Source: Liolophura sinensis
Taxonomy: Eukaryota; Mollusca; Polyplacophora; Chitonida; Chitonidae
NCBI RefSeq assembly: GCF_032854445.1
Contig: NC_088303.1
Coordinates: 31,131,501 to 31,195,500, forward strand
DNA: 64,000 nucleotides
Direction of reading: 5' to 3'
Each line of letters opens with the position of its first letter. Position 1 is the stretch's first letter. Made by a program: the position numbers and the translations under genes. Shown here piece by piece: positions 12,826 through 24,412 of this stretch. Below the pieces are notes generated by a model. The model had not been told where the DNA came from and made no database searches. It worked only from the letters and a program-made list of their open reading frames with translations.

Positions 12826-13854
12826 TACAGGAATAAAGTAGGCAATTTTGTATTACTCTGTGCTCAACAGCACACAGCCTAGAAATCTTGATATCCTTAG
12901 CCCTTGTCATTATTGAATAGATCAAGACTATTGGCTTAGCAAGAAACAGATGTTTTCTCTGTTTTCTAGTTTTAAAATTTTTTTAAATTTTAGTTTTTTA
13001 AATTACAGCTTCAGACGAACTAAGTCCCATATATTGTTCCAATGAGAAACGTCATTCAGGCCCTGTTGAGCATACTTCTCAGTAACATTTAAAGTCTTGC
13101 AGCTACACCTAAACATATGCAAACAATAAACAGCCCAAGTTGGGTTTTATTGTAGATGCCAGATCATTAATTGCTTTGTTAACCAAGGTGATGGATAAGG
13201 CAGTCCCTGGGGGTTGCCTTTTTGTCTTAATTTATGGTTATACCTTGCTTCCAATTCCAACTTGGAAGCCACGGTCGGATAAAAATACCCATCGCAATGT
13301 CATCTTCCCAACCCCATGTTGTCATATATATTTTCATAAAGAGATCTCTACCTCCTCAATAGCATATTGTAACATTTCTCAACATTAAAAACATATTGAT
13401 ACGGGGCTGGGGGATGTATGCGTTTTCATCCTTATCCTTCATATGATGGTCTTATGAACCGCAATTAGATCGTGACTGTGATACCTATGTTTGTATTTGA
13501 CCTGGAAATGATTCACCGACTACGAGGTTGAAATTTGAATAGAATGTCACGCAAGGAATATCGACTCTCTTCCTAGTCTAGTAACTGCTTTTTTATTACA
13601 TGCTATCAGCGTTATGTACCATTTATATAACATCTCTCACATATTCCTCAAGGGATTATGTGTTTTAGCTTGTTTTGGAAATGGGTCTTGCGAGTATTGA
13701 CTATGAACTCTTCATGGTTTACAAATTGTATACGAGTATCGGATCCAAAACGTCCTTAATGATTGACGGATGGTATACGAATGTCTCTTTCGACGCATAG
13801 ATTCGCTTAGATTTATGACCTTCTCTTTATTCATATACTCTAAAATAAGCGAAA

Positions 13855-14123
13855 GGTCCTCCGTGGCTCAGTTGGTTAGCGCGCTAGAGCAGTGTAGTGA
13901 CCCAGAAGCCTCTCGCCAATGCGGTCGCTGTGAGTTCAAGTTCAGCTCATACTGGCTTCTTCTCCGGCCGTACTTTTTAAGGTCTGCCAGCAACCTGCGA
14001 ATGGTCGTAGGTTTCCCCGGGCTGTGCCCGGTTTCAACCCACCATAATACTGGCTGCCGTCGTATAAGTGAAATATTCTTGAGTACGGCCTAAAACATCA
14101 ATCAAATAAATAAATAAATAAAT
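13855..14123 (+). mobile_element. Full-length SINE-A copy
   Basis: Complete from the tRNA-like head (GGTCCTCCGTGGCTCAGTTG, then GTTAGCGCGC; box B-like GAGTTCAAGTTC) through CTGTGCCCGGTTTCAACCC to the tail AGTACGGCCTAAAACATCAA with (AAATA)n. It shows only small differences from the copy at 7350. Confidence 0.93.
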
Positions 14124-17100
14124 CTAAAATATGCGCTTATAGCCAACCGTTCCCTTTCGTTGGTAAAGGTAAAAAAATGTCCCTATTGTATAATACCGCC
14201 TGTCAGAATTGTTACGCAATTATTTTTTGATTACATTGAAATAGACGTCTGAAAAAAATGTACAAAACGTTTTTTTTTTCGAGTAGATGAATGATGAAGA
14301 AAAATTAAGGAGCTGAACGTTTTTGCACGTAAGAGGCTCCAGAAGGAGATAGGTGTCATTCGTTTTTTCGGGACACGACGAGATGATCGGTAAATTAATG
14401 CCAACTAAAGCCGCAAAGAATTTTAGAAACGTCACATAATCCAGTAAGACGTTTTTCACCATTAGAGATAAAACAGATGGATCTCAAAACTCCTCTAGTT
14501 CCATAATAGCAAAATCCTCATTTATTGACACATCAAAACTGGATGTTAACCAAATTGTGCTTTTGCTTCATGCCTGTTTATGTGAGGAAAAAGTCATAGT
14601 TCTCTTAACTCGAGAAAAGGATAAAATTTCCACGAGAACATCGCATTTTTCAGCTTTTGCTACTCACCTAGATTCATCAAGTATTATTATGAGTTCCCAC
14701 TAACTTGTCAGCTTTCATGCGGATTATCTGTGTAATTTGTCGGGTGGGGGTCAATCCAAAGGAGGCATTAATTGGGATATCGTGAACAGGGACAGACTAT
14801 CATTACTCCAAGCACTGGCGACACTAAAGTCCCGCTGGAACACAGGGTACAACTATTCCTGCCAGGTTACTTCTACGAATGTACATTGTATACATCCGAT
14901 TCCCAGGCCCAGCATTTAATCACTACTAAGTTCTAACCGACCATAAGGTCATGAAACATATTACCAATATAGTTATCCCCCTTAGGGAGTCTATAGGCCA
15001 GCATCAAAATCACCACAACCAATATCCAGTATAGGGTTCCATTCCCTGCATAATTGCCCCGTGTCCTTAGCACTGAGTATGTTATACAACCTGGCTGTTC
15101 ATTTTTGCTGGACGACTGTCCATTCTGGCCACCTGAAACAATGGACATTTAACCAAATTTAGCCTGGGCAACTTAACTCCTCAAAAAGGAAATGCCATCT
15201 AAAATGAACATTGCCGACCCGCCATCTTTGCATCCGAGCCCTTCTACGCGATAGATGGGAATGTAAAACCAAGTTGAGGCTCTTGAAAGGATTCCTGAAT
15301 ACATGTCCCATATACATATATACATATACATTATTTAAACTCTTGGAAATGAACCAAGGAGCCGTAAAACTGACATGGTGAAAAAACGAAAATTTGGAGA
15401 AAAAACAAATGTTAACAGAGAAAATCTGTTTCTATCCCTGAGATATAAAGCTGGGAAGTTGGGGCCCCGAGACAAAAAATCGAAAACTGAGTAAAGCCTA
15501 CCAATCTATAGTTTATACATAAATGTTAGCGCTACCTAACACGTAGAAAATTTTTTCGTATCAAAGTATAGCAGCATACATGAAGATGTGTCTTCCATTA
15601 AACGCTTGAAATCTTTCCTGGTTTCAGTACTGCCAAAATATCTCCCTCTGTCACCTCGTTTTTCGGTCTCAGCCATTGGTAAGGTTTAAAAAACATCTAG
15701 GTCTGGTCTTCGTAGTATACATATGCAAACATGGTCTTGTAGTACTTCTTGGGCTTATCAGAAAGACAGTGTCCTAAAGGCTGTTTCTTGGTTCACGTGT
15801 TGAGGTACTCGGTATCTTCCGGACAATTACATAAAACCTATTGACTATCCTCCATCGTCTACACATTCCTTAGAGAACAGATGACATCTGATAGGAGCAT
15901 GTGCTGGTCTTCAGCTGGGAATATTTGGTCCCTTTGCATTGTTTTAATGTGATTGTATGTTAACTATGATGACAACTGCACAGCATTGTGTGTATTTATA
16001 GATCAGTGACGTCTAATAAATTGCAATTAACAATAATACATATTTTTTTACCTAATTTTGGTTAAGCCATGGTGCTAGAGTGCGTGTTAATAGCTACTAT
16101 TTATCACTTATATGAAACCCTGACTGAGGTTAATTTGACAAGAGGTCGTATTTCACTGGTTACGTGTGACCATTTGCCAGCTATCACACTGTCGTCGCTG
16201 CTCTGGTCTTACTCACTACGTTGTACGTCTTAATAATATCTTTAACTCCTGCGGAGTTTTTCATAGGCTGTCGTCGTGGGCAAAGATTAGTTTTGCAAGA
16301 TTCACAAAGAAGGGCTTCTTTCAATTGCATGTGACAAAACCCATGGAGGAGTCAATGCCCATGCAGTGTCCGTCCAGAAATATCCCCATTAAAAGTTAGG
16401 CCAAAACTTTCAAAAAAATGCCATACCCTCTGACAGGAGTGCGTACATCGTAAGGCACAAAGATTTAACATCAAGCATAGTGGACTGAACGTCATTCTTT
16501 AAGAAGGCCCTGGGAATTCGTTCTCGCTTTGGCGAAAACTTGAACACCTGTACAGGTTTTAAAAGATTGCTGCAAAAACACGGTTCTTTGTTTCTTTTCA
16601 GTCTGCCACCAAAATGATCAGCGTTTAAGTAAAGTTTGTATGTTAATTCGGATGACGATATCGAGAATTTTAATGCTTTTGAAAGCTTTCGTGACTCTTT
16701 TTCCAAATAATGTACATAAAGACTTGTAGTTAGCCAGTTATACCAGACCAGCGACGGCAGCGTGGTAGCGTATCCAGAGAAATATTGTCTATTTACCGGT
16801 TAGGGTTAGGCCTATATTCGAACTATAAAAAAAGACTGCAGCAATGTTAACTGCAATTAATTAGACGTGACTGGTCAAGAATAAAAACGGTGTGTTGGCA
16901 TGGAGTTTAACATACAATAACACTAAAACAATGCACAGAGACCAGGCCTCGGAGATGCTTTGTCCACCAGGCACGTACGCATTTCATTAGTACTGTCTCG
17001 GCAGTCTGTTGGACATAGTTCACCCATGGATGTATACGAATTAGACCAGTTGCGTTGGAATATTTCTCTTGCATTCTAATTGTCTGTCTTTGAAATGGGA

Positions 17101-17402
17101 GTAAGGAGCCAACTGGGACTATTTTTAAGAGAAGACGCGGGTCAGCTAGTGGTGGCTGTTCTCAAGTCATTAATACAAGTACCACTGTTTAACGGCACTA
17201 CAATCTACACAAACGTGTGTGGGCCTACACATGTACAGCTTCACCTACCAGAGTTGTATAGCGCCTACATCATGGCATATAAATCTACACGTGTACTGAC
17301 TTCAAAAACATCCATTATGGTCCTATGTACAAGCACGATTTGCTGGGTCGTCTTTGGCAGACAGTCTCGCAAGTGAGGCACGCGTTCGTCTAATTTGAGA
17401 CT
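14124..17402. other. No recognisable gene
   Basis: Short ORFs only. One minus-strand patch at 15006-15029 reads LDIGCGDF, like methyltransferase motif I, but stops follow at once (see rejected items). I see no repeat of note. Confidence 0.45.
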
Positions 17403-17652
17403 TTGGCCCCTTTACGCCATATGCTCAAGAAGTTTCTCATGATTGTCGGAGGAAACCGGGCACAGCCATTAGGAAACCCACGATGACGAGCGGGTTGTTT
17501 GCAGACCTTCTGACATGTGACCAGAGAGGAAGCCATGCAGTTTGAGATGGACTTCAACTTAACTAAACTCACAGCAATCACATCGCATGTGAGAAGCTCT
17601 TGAGTTTCTGTGCTGCGCTCGCACGATAACCACTGGGCCACAGAGGGCTCCA
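17403..17652 (-). mobile_element. Degenerate near-full-length SINE-A
   Basis: Reads on the minus strand from the tRNA-like head (plus-strand end: CACTGGGCCACAGAGGGCTC) to the tail (plus strand: TTTACGCCATATGCTCAAGA). Many substitutions mark it as an old copy. Confidence 0.8.
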
Positions 17653-18096
17653 GCACTTACTAAGGAATACAGCAATAAGCCTTTCTACAAGTTAAACTCG
17701 ATTTCGTATTGGATGTAGAATAGATACAAACGTCAATATGATGATTTGTAGGATTTGTAAGCTTTGGATAAACGGTTTATGTATATGCAAAATTCTTTTC
17801 TACATATGTACCATAGATTTGTATACATATTCAGGCCAACATACAAGGATATGCAAATAAAAATTTACTTCATGTATGTACAAAAAAAATTGGACATTTC
17901 ACTTCAAGCGGTGACTTGACTCTAGAACACTGCATTCACTGTGTTTCAGGACCATACTTTGATCTATACAACAATGCTGAAGTAAGCCCACAGTTCGTCT
18001 GTGTGTGACAACAGAGCTGTCATAATATATTATTTGCTTATTTGAAACATTTAGTTCAGGCATCTGGGAAAAACCGTTTTTAAACAAACAAAGAAT

Positions 18097-18101
18097 AAAA
18101 A
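18097..18101 (-). terminator. Pol III terminator of tRNA-Gly
   Basis: Run of five T on the minus strand, three bases after the 3' end of the tRNA. This is the usual RNA polymerase III stop signal. Confidence 0.8.
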
Positions 18102-18104
18102 CTG

Positions 18105-18176
18105 TGCGTCGGCCGGGAATCGAACCCGGATCGACTGCTTGGAAGGCAACCATGCTGACCATTACACCACCGACGC
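18105..18176 (-). tRNA. tRNA-Gly (anticodon UCC)
   Basis: A 72-nt cloverleaf on the minus strand. The acceptor stem GCGTCGG pairs with CCGACGC. Box A reads TGGTGTAATGG and box B GGTTCGATTCC. The anticodon loop CTTCCAA holds TCC. The sequence is very close to the animal tRNA-Gly(UCC) consensus. There is no intron and CCA is not encoded, as normal for eukaryotes. It decodes GGA (and GGG by wobble). A T5 terminator follows, and the gene lies about 690 bp upstream of ARL2BP on the opposite strand. Its intact stems and promoter boxes argue for a working gene and not a SINE head. Confidence 0.97.
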
Positions 18177-18679
18177 ACCTGAGAACAAGCTGCTAAATAA
18201 AGCTTTTATTCGATAGCTGCTTATATTAGGCCCTCTATTGAGCAAAGGGAGGTAAATTTGTTGCCACTAGTGTAAACTATCATGGCTTCCAATGACTGTC
18301 ATGAAGGTAAAATTTGCATGAAACAATGGTATAAATTAACAAGAGGCACTGTCATTGACTGAATAGAGTACAAGTTACGTATAGAAACTGTCAAAGTCTA
18401 GTTATGGATAGACAAAATTTCAGTGGTGATTCAAAATATGTCAAACAAAACAGTTCAAACATGTTTTAGAAACATTATTGTTCCCGAATTTCAGTAAGTA
18501 ATCACCAAAGTTCATGTTCAGACTTAAATAGTCACAAATCTTCAGACGATTCGTTCCTCACAGAGACATGATATCTTAGTGGATCTTTGTTTTCCAATGT
18601 TTTCGCCAGCCATGCTTTTGTTTTCCTCGCTGTCAGAGCAGAGTTTGTGGCACCCCAGGTTGGTTTGTTACGTTGATCC

Positions 18680-18693
18680 GCATGACGTCATGC
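18680..18693. promoter_or_regulatory. Palindromic CRE/ATF site upstream of ARL2BP
   Basis: GCATGACGTCATGC is a perfect 14-bp palindrome around the full CREB/ATF consensus TGACGTCA (18683-18690). It lies about 170 bp before the first in-frame ATG of ARL2BP and about 65 bp before a TATA-like element. Its position suggests a promoter element, but function is inferred. Confidence 0.6.
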
Positions 18694-18756
18694 AGTGGTC
18701 AGTTTATCGGCCCGCTGTTTAGCCGATTTGTTCGGGCACGTGGTTTTGTATGTTCT

Positions 18757-18764
18757 TTTATAAA
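18757..18764 (+). promoter_or_regulatory. TATA-like box of ARL2BP
   Basis: TTTATAAA followed about 20-25 bp later by CTCTCAGTACTGG, which contains an initiator-like TCAGT near 18783. The spacing fits a TATA-driven start site about 80 bp before the exon 1 ATG. Confidence 0.45.
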
Positions 18765-18862
18765 CGCCAGTCTGATTTCCTCTCAGTACTGGGATTTCAC
18801 CTGTGAACACACGCTATCATTTCACTTCTAGTTACTTCCACCAACTGTCTCCAACTTTCAAG

Positions 18863-21800
18863 ATGTCCACGCTTGGCTTAGTTTACTGTAAGTATTTGCT
18901 ATGTTTGACCGAGATTACACTCAAGCCCCCCGAGAAAGACTTTTTCACAAAATATTCGTTTATTGGTGCATTTAGGGGCAAGTAATTTAAACACTATTTC
19001 GAAGTTTGAAGGGTCTGCAGAAATAAGGTGAAGGACCAATGCTTTCTCAGATCTTAATTTATTGACCCCTAGTATGATAGCAATGGTGTTGTTATGACAT
19101 TGTAGGGCCTACAATGAAACCATCTTTAGTGTTATAGGTCTGCGGTGTCCTGTATATTAATAGGTATAACTGTATAGTTTAAATGTTTCAGACGTTGAAC
19201 CAATGGAGTTGATGGAAGCCATACCAGATGAAGATTTTGCAACTTCATGGTAAAGTTACTGGATTGAATTTTTGAATAGATTTTTCATGTGGACGAAAAA
19301 TCCAAACCTACATCCATGATTTAATGATGTCAGCTTTATAACTTAAAAGGTAGATGTGTATATAAAATAGCTTATTAAAGCTAAGAGCAAAGAAGTAAGC
19401 AAGCTTTAGTTTTTTCATAAACCAATAGGGTATAATGAGCATTAGAATTCAGAGTTTAATTGATTCCCCCCCCCCCCAAAAATTGTCTTTGTATATACAA
19501 TTTACACGTATTTTTCTTTCTCATAAATCACATTATTTCATGTTGTTAATATGATCTTGCTTTATTATAAGTTACCGATATATCACGTACATGCAGTGAG
19601 AATTTGAATTGTTTTGTGCATGCACTGCATATAATAATCACCAGGCATTTGTTTTGTTTTGTTTTTTTGTCTATAACAACACCTCCCACTCTCCAGTAAA
19701 CAAGTAACAGAGATTAGGGACTATTTTTACACATAGTCAGTTAGGCATTGCATTGGGTGCAGATTATAATCCACAAATACTGTATGGTATTTTCTTGCAG
19801 GTAGTGTGAAATACATGTCATAATAACATGTACTTACAGCTTTACTTGGCATGTTTCATAGGTGCAGAATTAATAATTCTTTGTTTCCATTAAGGCCTTG
19901 AAATTAGAAAGGTACACCCTGTTTGTGCACATAGAGGTTTAAGCCAACAGTGATGGCTAAACAATATATCACTGTGTATGATTGAGAAATTTAAATGACA
20001 TTTAACTGTTCCTTTATAAGCAGATGTGCATTATAAAGTGGTTTGTAGACACCAGGTCTCCAAGCAGTAAATCTTTAGTGAACTCCGTATGTCATATGCA
20101 GTAATCACAGCAAATAAATCCCAGTTAATCTGCTAATCTTGGATTATGCACAAAGATTAATCTTTTCTTAGCAGATAGGATTATGTATGCGTTTTATGAG
20201 AGTATTTTGATCCAGTAAATATGGAGAGAATGTACATAGGTTTGCAGTTTGAGTATTAATCAGATCTGTGGTTATGTAATCTGTGATGTAAGTTTTCCAA
20301 AAATTTACATTCCTTTGGTTTAGATAGGTTTAATTTTTAATACCTAAGCCATTCAGTGACATAATCTAAAGAAGAGAGAATAAAACAACAGCAACAAAAA
20401 CGACGATCCTGTTGAGTGCAATATAATATGAATCCTGTAAGGTCATAATTAACTCTTCTAAACCAAGCTCAGTCATGCCAGTCAAACTAAGCCCTCTTAG
20501 CAGTTAGGTTTATGTGTTGCAGATTGTATTATGACAAATGAACGCTTCAGAACTCTGCACTGTTTTGCAAATGAACCATGGAATTGTTTTGTTTTTCTTG
20601 CGGAGATTAGTAATTTGGTATCACATTTCTACACATGTGTACATGCATGCATCATCGTTGCACCATGTAGTTACTTCTGATATACTTGCACATTTATGTT
20701 ATCGTACCATACAGGTTCTAATTAACATCTCCATGTGGTATATTAAGGAATGAAATAATCTGTGAAATCTTCCTCTATTCAGTTCCAGTGATGTGGACAC
20801 AACCTTCGACATGACGATTGGCCATATAGAGGACATCATTATGGGTAAAAACCATTATACTTAATTTTTTGAAAGCAGTACTTATACAGTATTTGAACCA
20901 CTTCCCCCTTGTTTCATATGTGTGAAAAATTTCTTTGTCTTGTTCTGATACAGCACATATCAATACTTGGTTTATATAATTAATTCTCTTTTACACATGA
21001 CTAGCCCTTACTTGCTCCGTAGCTCTAGCCAGTGAGGTCTTGTGTTTAAGTCTCCCTCTTAGTGCCATATGTTTGGATGTTGTCAGGTATATTTACCACA
21101 TGAAAGCCTTGTGAAATCCATGTTTTTTCCTGGTTGCTGCCCCAATAAATATAATTAATTCTCTTTTTACACATGACTAGCCTTACTTGCTCCGTAGCTC
21201 TAGCTAGTGAGGTCTTGTGTTTAAGTCTCCCTCTTGGTGCCATATGTTTGGATGTTGTCAGGTATATTTACCACATGAAAGCCTTGTGAAATCCATGTTT
21301 TTCCGGGTTGCTGCCCCAATAAATTTTTTGGTATAAATTTTAAAATCTTTGTTTTTATGTTGCTTAAGACTATTCAAAGAATATGTGTATGAAAATCAGT
21401 AATACACAAAATTTACATGTGTGCAAGACCACATGACATCTGTTTTAAGCTGATCTGTTTGTACAGTATAACATTGCCACTGAATGTAGTACGGTACAAT
21501 CTAGAACTACATGTATATCTACAGCACTTGAAGTACTTTTGATTCTCCTTTGATTCACATGACGGAAAAACTACACTTTTGCGTAGCAAAAAGAAACCTT
21601 TGTGATTCACATCAGGAAAAGTAAATTTTTGCTGAAAAAATACTCTTGATTCTCATGTGATTCAACAGAATCATCAGAAAATGTACATTTTTGCTTGATT
21701 GTTGCTTTTATTTGTTTTAGACGAGGAGTTCCAAGCGATGCAAACAGACTTCATGGAGAAGTATTATCAAAACTTTGTTGACACAGAGGAAAATAAATTC

Positions 21801-24412
21801 ATTTACACAGATATTCAGAAGGAATACGTAAGGAAACTTTCTCATATTTGGTGATCATAGTATATCTTTTTCTGTAGCTAATTGTTTTTTGTTTGTTTTT
21901 TTTTTTATCCACAAGCATATGTTAACAGATGTGAAAAAAAAAAGAGAAAAAAGCAAGGGGAGCTGATGACGAAATTAATTGATCACTTGTGCAGACTGTA
22001 AGAGATATAACTATTTGTCTTCTAACTTTTAACCGGTCCTTGCTGCTCATTTGAAAAAGTGTTATTCAAGGATTGTTGACTCAGTTGGTTCAAGGATCAC
22101 ATTGGTTTCCTTCAACCGTGAAAATTGACCTGAGTCATGTACTGCACATCACTTAAAGTTTGGCCTGTAGACATGAATGTTCAGAAGAACAGAGAGGGCA
22201 TTAAAATGATTGTGTACATGTATTGTTGTGAAACCAATTCACAAGTTTTTCTGACCAGAAATTTTTCAAACTTTTCAAAATGTCTTAAGCGGCCCAAAGT
22301 AAGGATATATCAATCAGAATCAAGCAAAATGTGTTACTCAAAGTTTAAAGAGCTAAACATAGGTGATTTTACTTTAAGTGAAGAATTCCAGAGTACATTC
22401 ACACAAGCACCAATGGACAAAAATAAATGAAATTTTGTAACTCAATGTCGTAAAAAAAATACATATGTATTCAAGCTCACTTTGCATGTCCCCCTACCTG
22501 GGCTTCAAACTCAGGTAAGATAAGTGCTTTAGAAAACGACTGACGTTTTTTTATGACTCCAGGTAGAAGGCTGTACTTGGCATCACTCTTGCAATTAGTC
22601 ATGATGGACCATTAATTAGCTGGGACTTTGTTGTTGTGTTTTCAGACTCAGCTAATTGAGAGGAGACTGGAACAGGAGTTACTACAGAGGATACCAGGTT
22701 TTAACATGGCTGAGTTTACTAGGCAGTTGATGTAAGTTTTAATTGAGCTGTCGAAAAGATTGAACCATTGTCAAAAATATGTCTGTTGGGAGTAACCCGG
22801 CTTACCCTCCAACAGGTCTGAAAAATGAACCAACAATTAAAGTTATTATTAGGCTATTGATGAATATTTTTCCATATTTCTTCTCTCAATGTTAAGTTTT
22901 TTTAAAATCACTGTCTCTATTAGCCAGAGCACAAAGAGAATTTCTTTACCAACTTGCCCTGTTTTTATTTCTGATAGAGTTGGGTTACCCCCAGCAAAGA
23001 ACTTTTAATGATTTCCTTGTGTAAAACTGCCTTTAACGAGCATGTTAATGAGTGCAATTATGGTCAATGAACTTCACTAGATTAAGGTGAATGTGTTAAA
23101 ATTTTAGTCACACTTCATCAAACTTTATCAAACAACAAAAACTGGTCTGAAGCTTTCCCTTACTGAGACCACATTTTCTTCACAAATGAAGACTGTGCAA
23201 GCTTCTGCACAGACTCTGCAGTGATTTGCATATGCTGTCGTACTTGTGGAATTTTTCTTAGTATACTCTGCTTTTCATTCGACAACAACGGTCACGTGAG
23301 GTACAGATATATTCTCAAATCCTGCAGAAGACATGAAATGTGTCTGCTGACTAGGTTACCTCCCTTTGTTTGTGTCCAAAAACGGTCACATCGCTGAAGC
23401 AATTCATCAATACAGGATAAATTCGTTCCATGGTCACTCAGTTATAGGATACACAAATATATGGTGTCAGTAATCTTCATATTAATCTTCATAATTACTG
23501 ACGCCATATATTTGCGCATCCTATCACAGAGTCACCATGTAACTAATAATACACAAATAAAACGTAACGTGTAAGGAATTGACATGTACAGCTTCCTTTG
23601 CACATTTAGTTTGTGAGATATGCTTTTTTCAAAGGTGTTCTGATTTATATTGGATATTTCTTTACAGAACCAGAAAGAATGAGCTTGAAGGAGAAATCTT
23701 TGAGATTTTGCTAACTTTCACAGACTTTATGGCATTCAAGGAAATGTTTTTGGATTACAAAGCAGTAAGTAACTTACCCACATTAATATATGCTATTTAA
23801 TGCATACATCCACTTAATGATTGAAAGAAAAGCATTGATTCACTGAATGACATGACATGGACATGAAAGAGAAATATTCTGTTTTATAAGCCTACAAACG
23901 CTTAACGATGGCAAGAAAAGCACGCATTGATTCACTAAAAGACATTACATATGAAAGAGAAATATTCTGTTTTATCAGCATACACTCGCTTAATGATGGA
24001 AAGAAAAGCACGCATTGATTTACTGAATGACGTCACATATCGACATGAAAGAGAAATATTCTGTTTTGTAAGCATACACCCGCTTAATGATGGAAAGAAA
24101 AGCACGCATTGATTCACTGAATGACGTGACATATGGACATGAAACAGAAATATTCTGTTTTATAAGCATACTCCACATACACCAGGAATATTCTGGTTTA
24201 CTCTCAATGTGGAGTAGCCTTTCCAGGTGACTCACACTTTTCACCTGGAATATAAACTTTGTTCTATTTCTGGTTTTCAGGAGAAAGAGGGCCGTGTTGT
24301 AGACTTCAGTGATGGAATTCTCGTTACACCATTAGCCAAAGACTCTGCCTCAGACCTTGTGTTAGACAGTGCTCCCTTGTCTCTCTCCGGTCATCCATTT
24401 ATCTCACAGTAA
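18863..24412 (+). CDS. ARL2BP: ARL2-binding protein (BART), complete, 7 coding exons
   Basis: Effector that binds GTP-loaded ARL2 and ARL3. It is known from cilia and basal bodies, mitochondria and STAT3 retention in the nucleus. Coding exons: 18863-18887, 19192-19249, 20783-20844, 21721-21827, 22646-22731, 23668-23764, 24281-24412. All introns are GT-AG and the phases fit, giving 188 aa against 163 in human. The BART domain (PF11527) spans about residues 37-150. Diagnostic stretches are EDIIMDEEFQ (about 44), MEKYYQNFVDTEENKFIY (about 60), QELLQRIPGFNMAEF (about 94) and LLTFTDFMAFKEMFLDYKA (127-145). The C-terminal tail is longer than in human and not conserved. The start at 18863 has A at -3 (AAGATGT). 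An in-frame Met at residue 13 (exon 2) matches the human N-terminus better and could be the real start. The gene converges with NUP93. Confidence 0.96.
19466..19478. repeat. Poly-C run in ARL2BP intron 2
   Basis: Homopolymer of about a dozen C between GATT and AAAAATTG, in the intron between exons 2 and 3. Its length is likely to be variable or prone to sequencing error. Confidence 0.6.
20975..21322. repeat. 175-bp tandem duplication in ARL2BP intron 3
   Basis: Two direct copies, 20975-21149 and 21150-21322. Each starts TATAATTAATTCTCTTTT and runs through CTTGCTCCGTAGCTCTAGC and GTTTGGATGTTGTCAGGTAT to TTGCTGCCCCAATAAAT. Only a few substitutions separate the copies, so the duplication is recent. 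The unit looks like a dispersed repeat, but I cannot name it. Confidence 0.9.
23430..23538. repeat. 45-bp imperfect inverted repeat (foldback) in ARL2BP intron 5
   Basis: Arms 23430-23474 and 23494-23538 are reverse complements at about 38 of 45 positions, with a 19-base loop. Both arms share ATAGGAT and CAAATATATGG before GTCAGTAAT. A stem this long is unlikely by chance. It could be a small foldback MITE or a structured RNA hairpin within the intron. Confidence 0.85.
23802..24165. repeat. 88-94-bp tandem repeat in ARL2BP intron 6
   Basis: Four copies start at 23802, 23890, 23978 and 24072 (periods 88, 88, 94, 94). Shared words are GAAAGAAAAGCACGCATTGA, CATGAAAGAGAAATATTCTG and TTTATAAGCATACA. 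The array begins 38 bp after the donor of exon 6 and fills much of the intron. Minus-strand ORFs over it are repeat products. Confidence 0.9.

Noticed and set aside
12532-12882. Plus-strand ORF of 116 codons
   Set aside because: Most of it runs through a degenerate SINE-A.
15006-15029. Minus-strand LDIGCGDF resembling methyltransferase motif I
   Set aside because: Stops follow within a few codons and repeatedly after that. No other methyltransferase motif or splice site supports it.
18803-18862. Upstream extension of the ARL2BP reading frame
   Set aside because: The frame is open but begins with GTG, not ATG. The first ATG is at 18863 with a good Kozak context.
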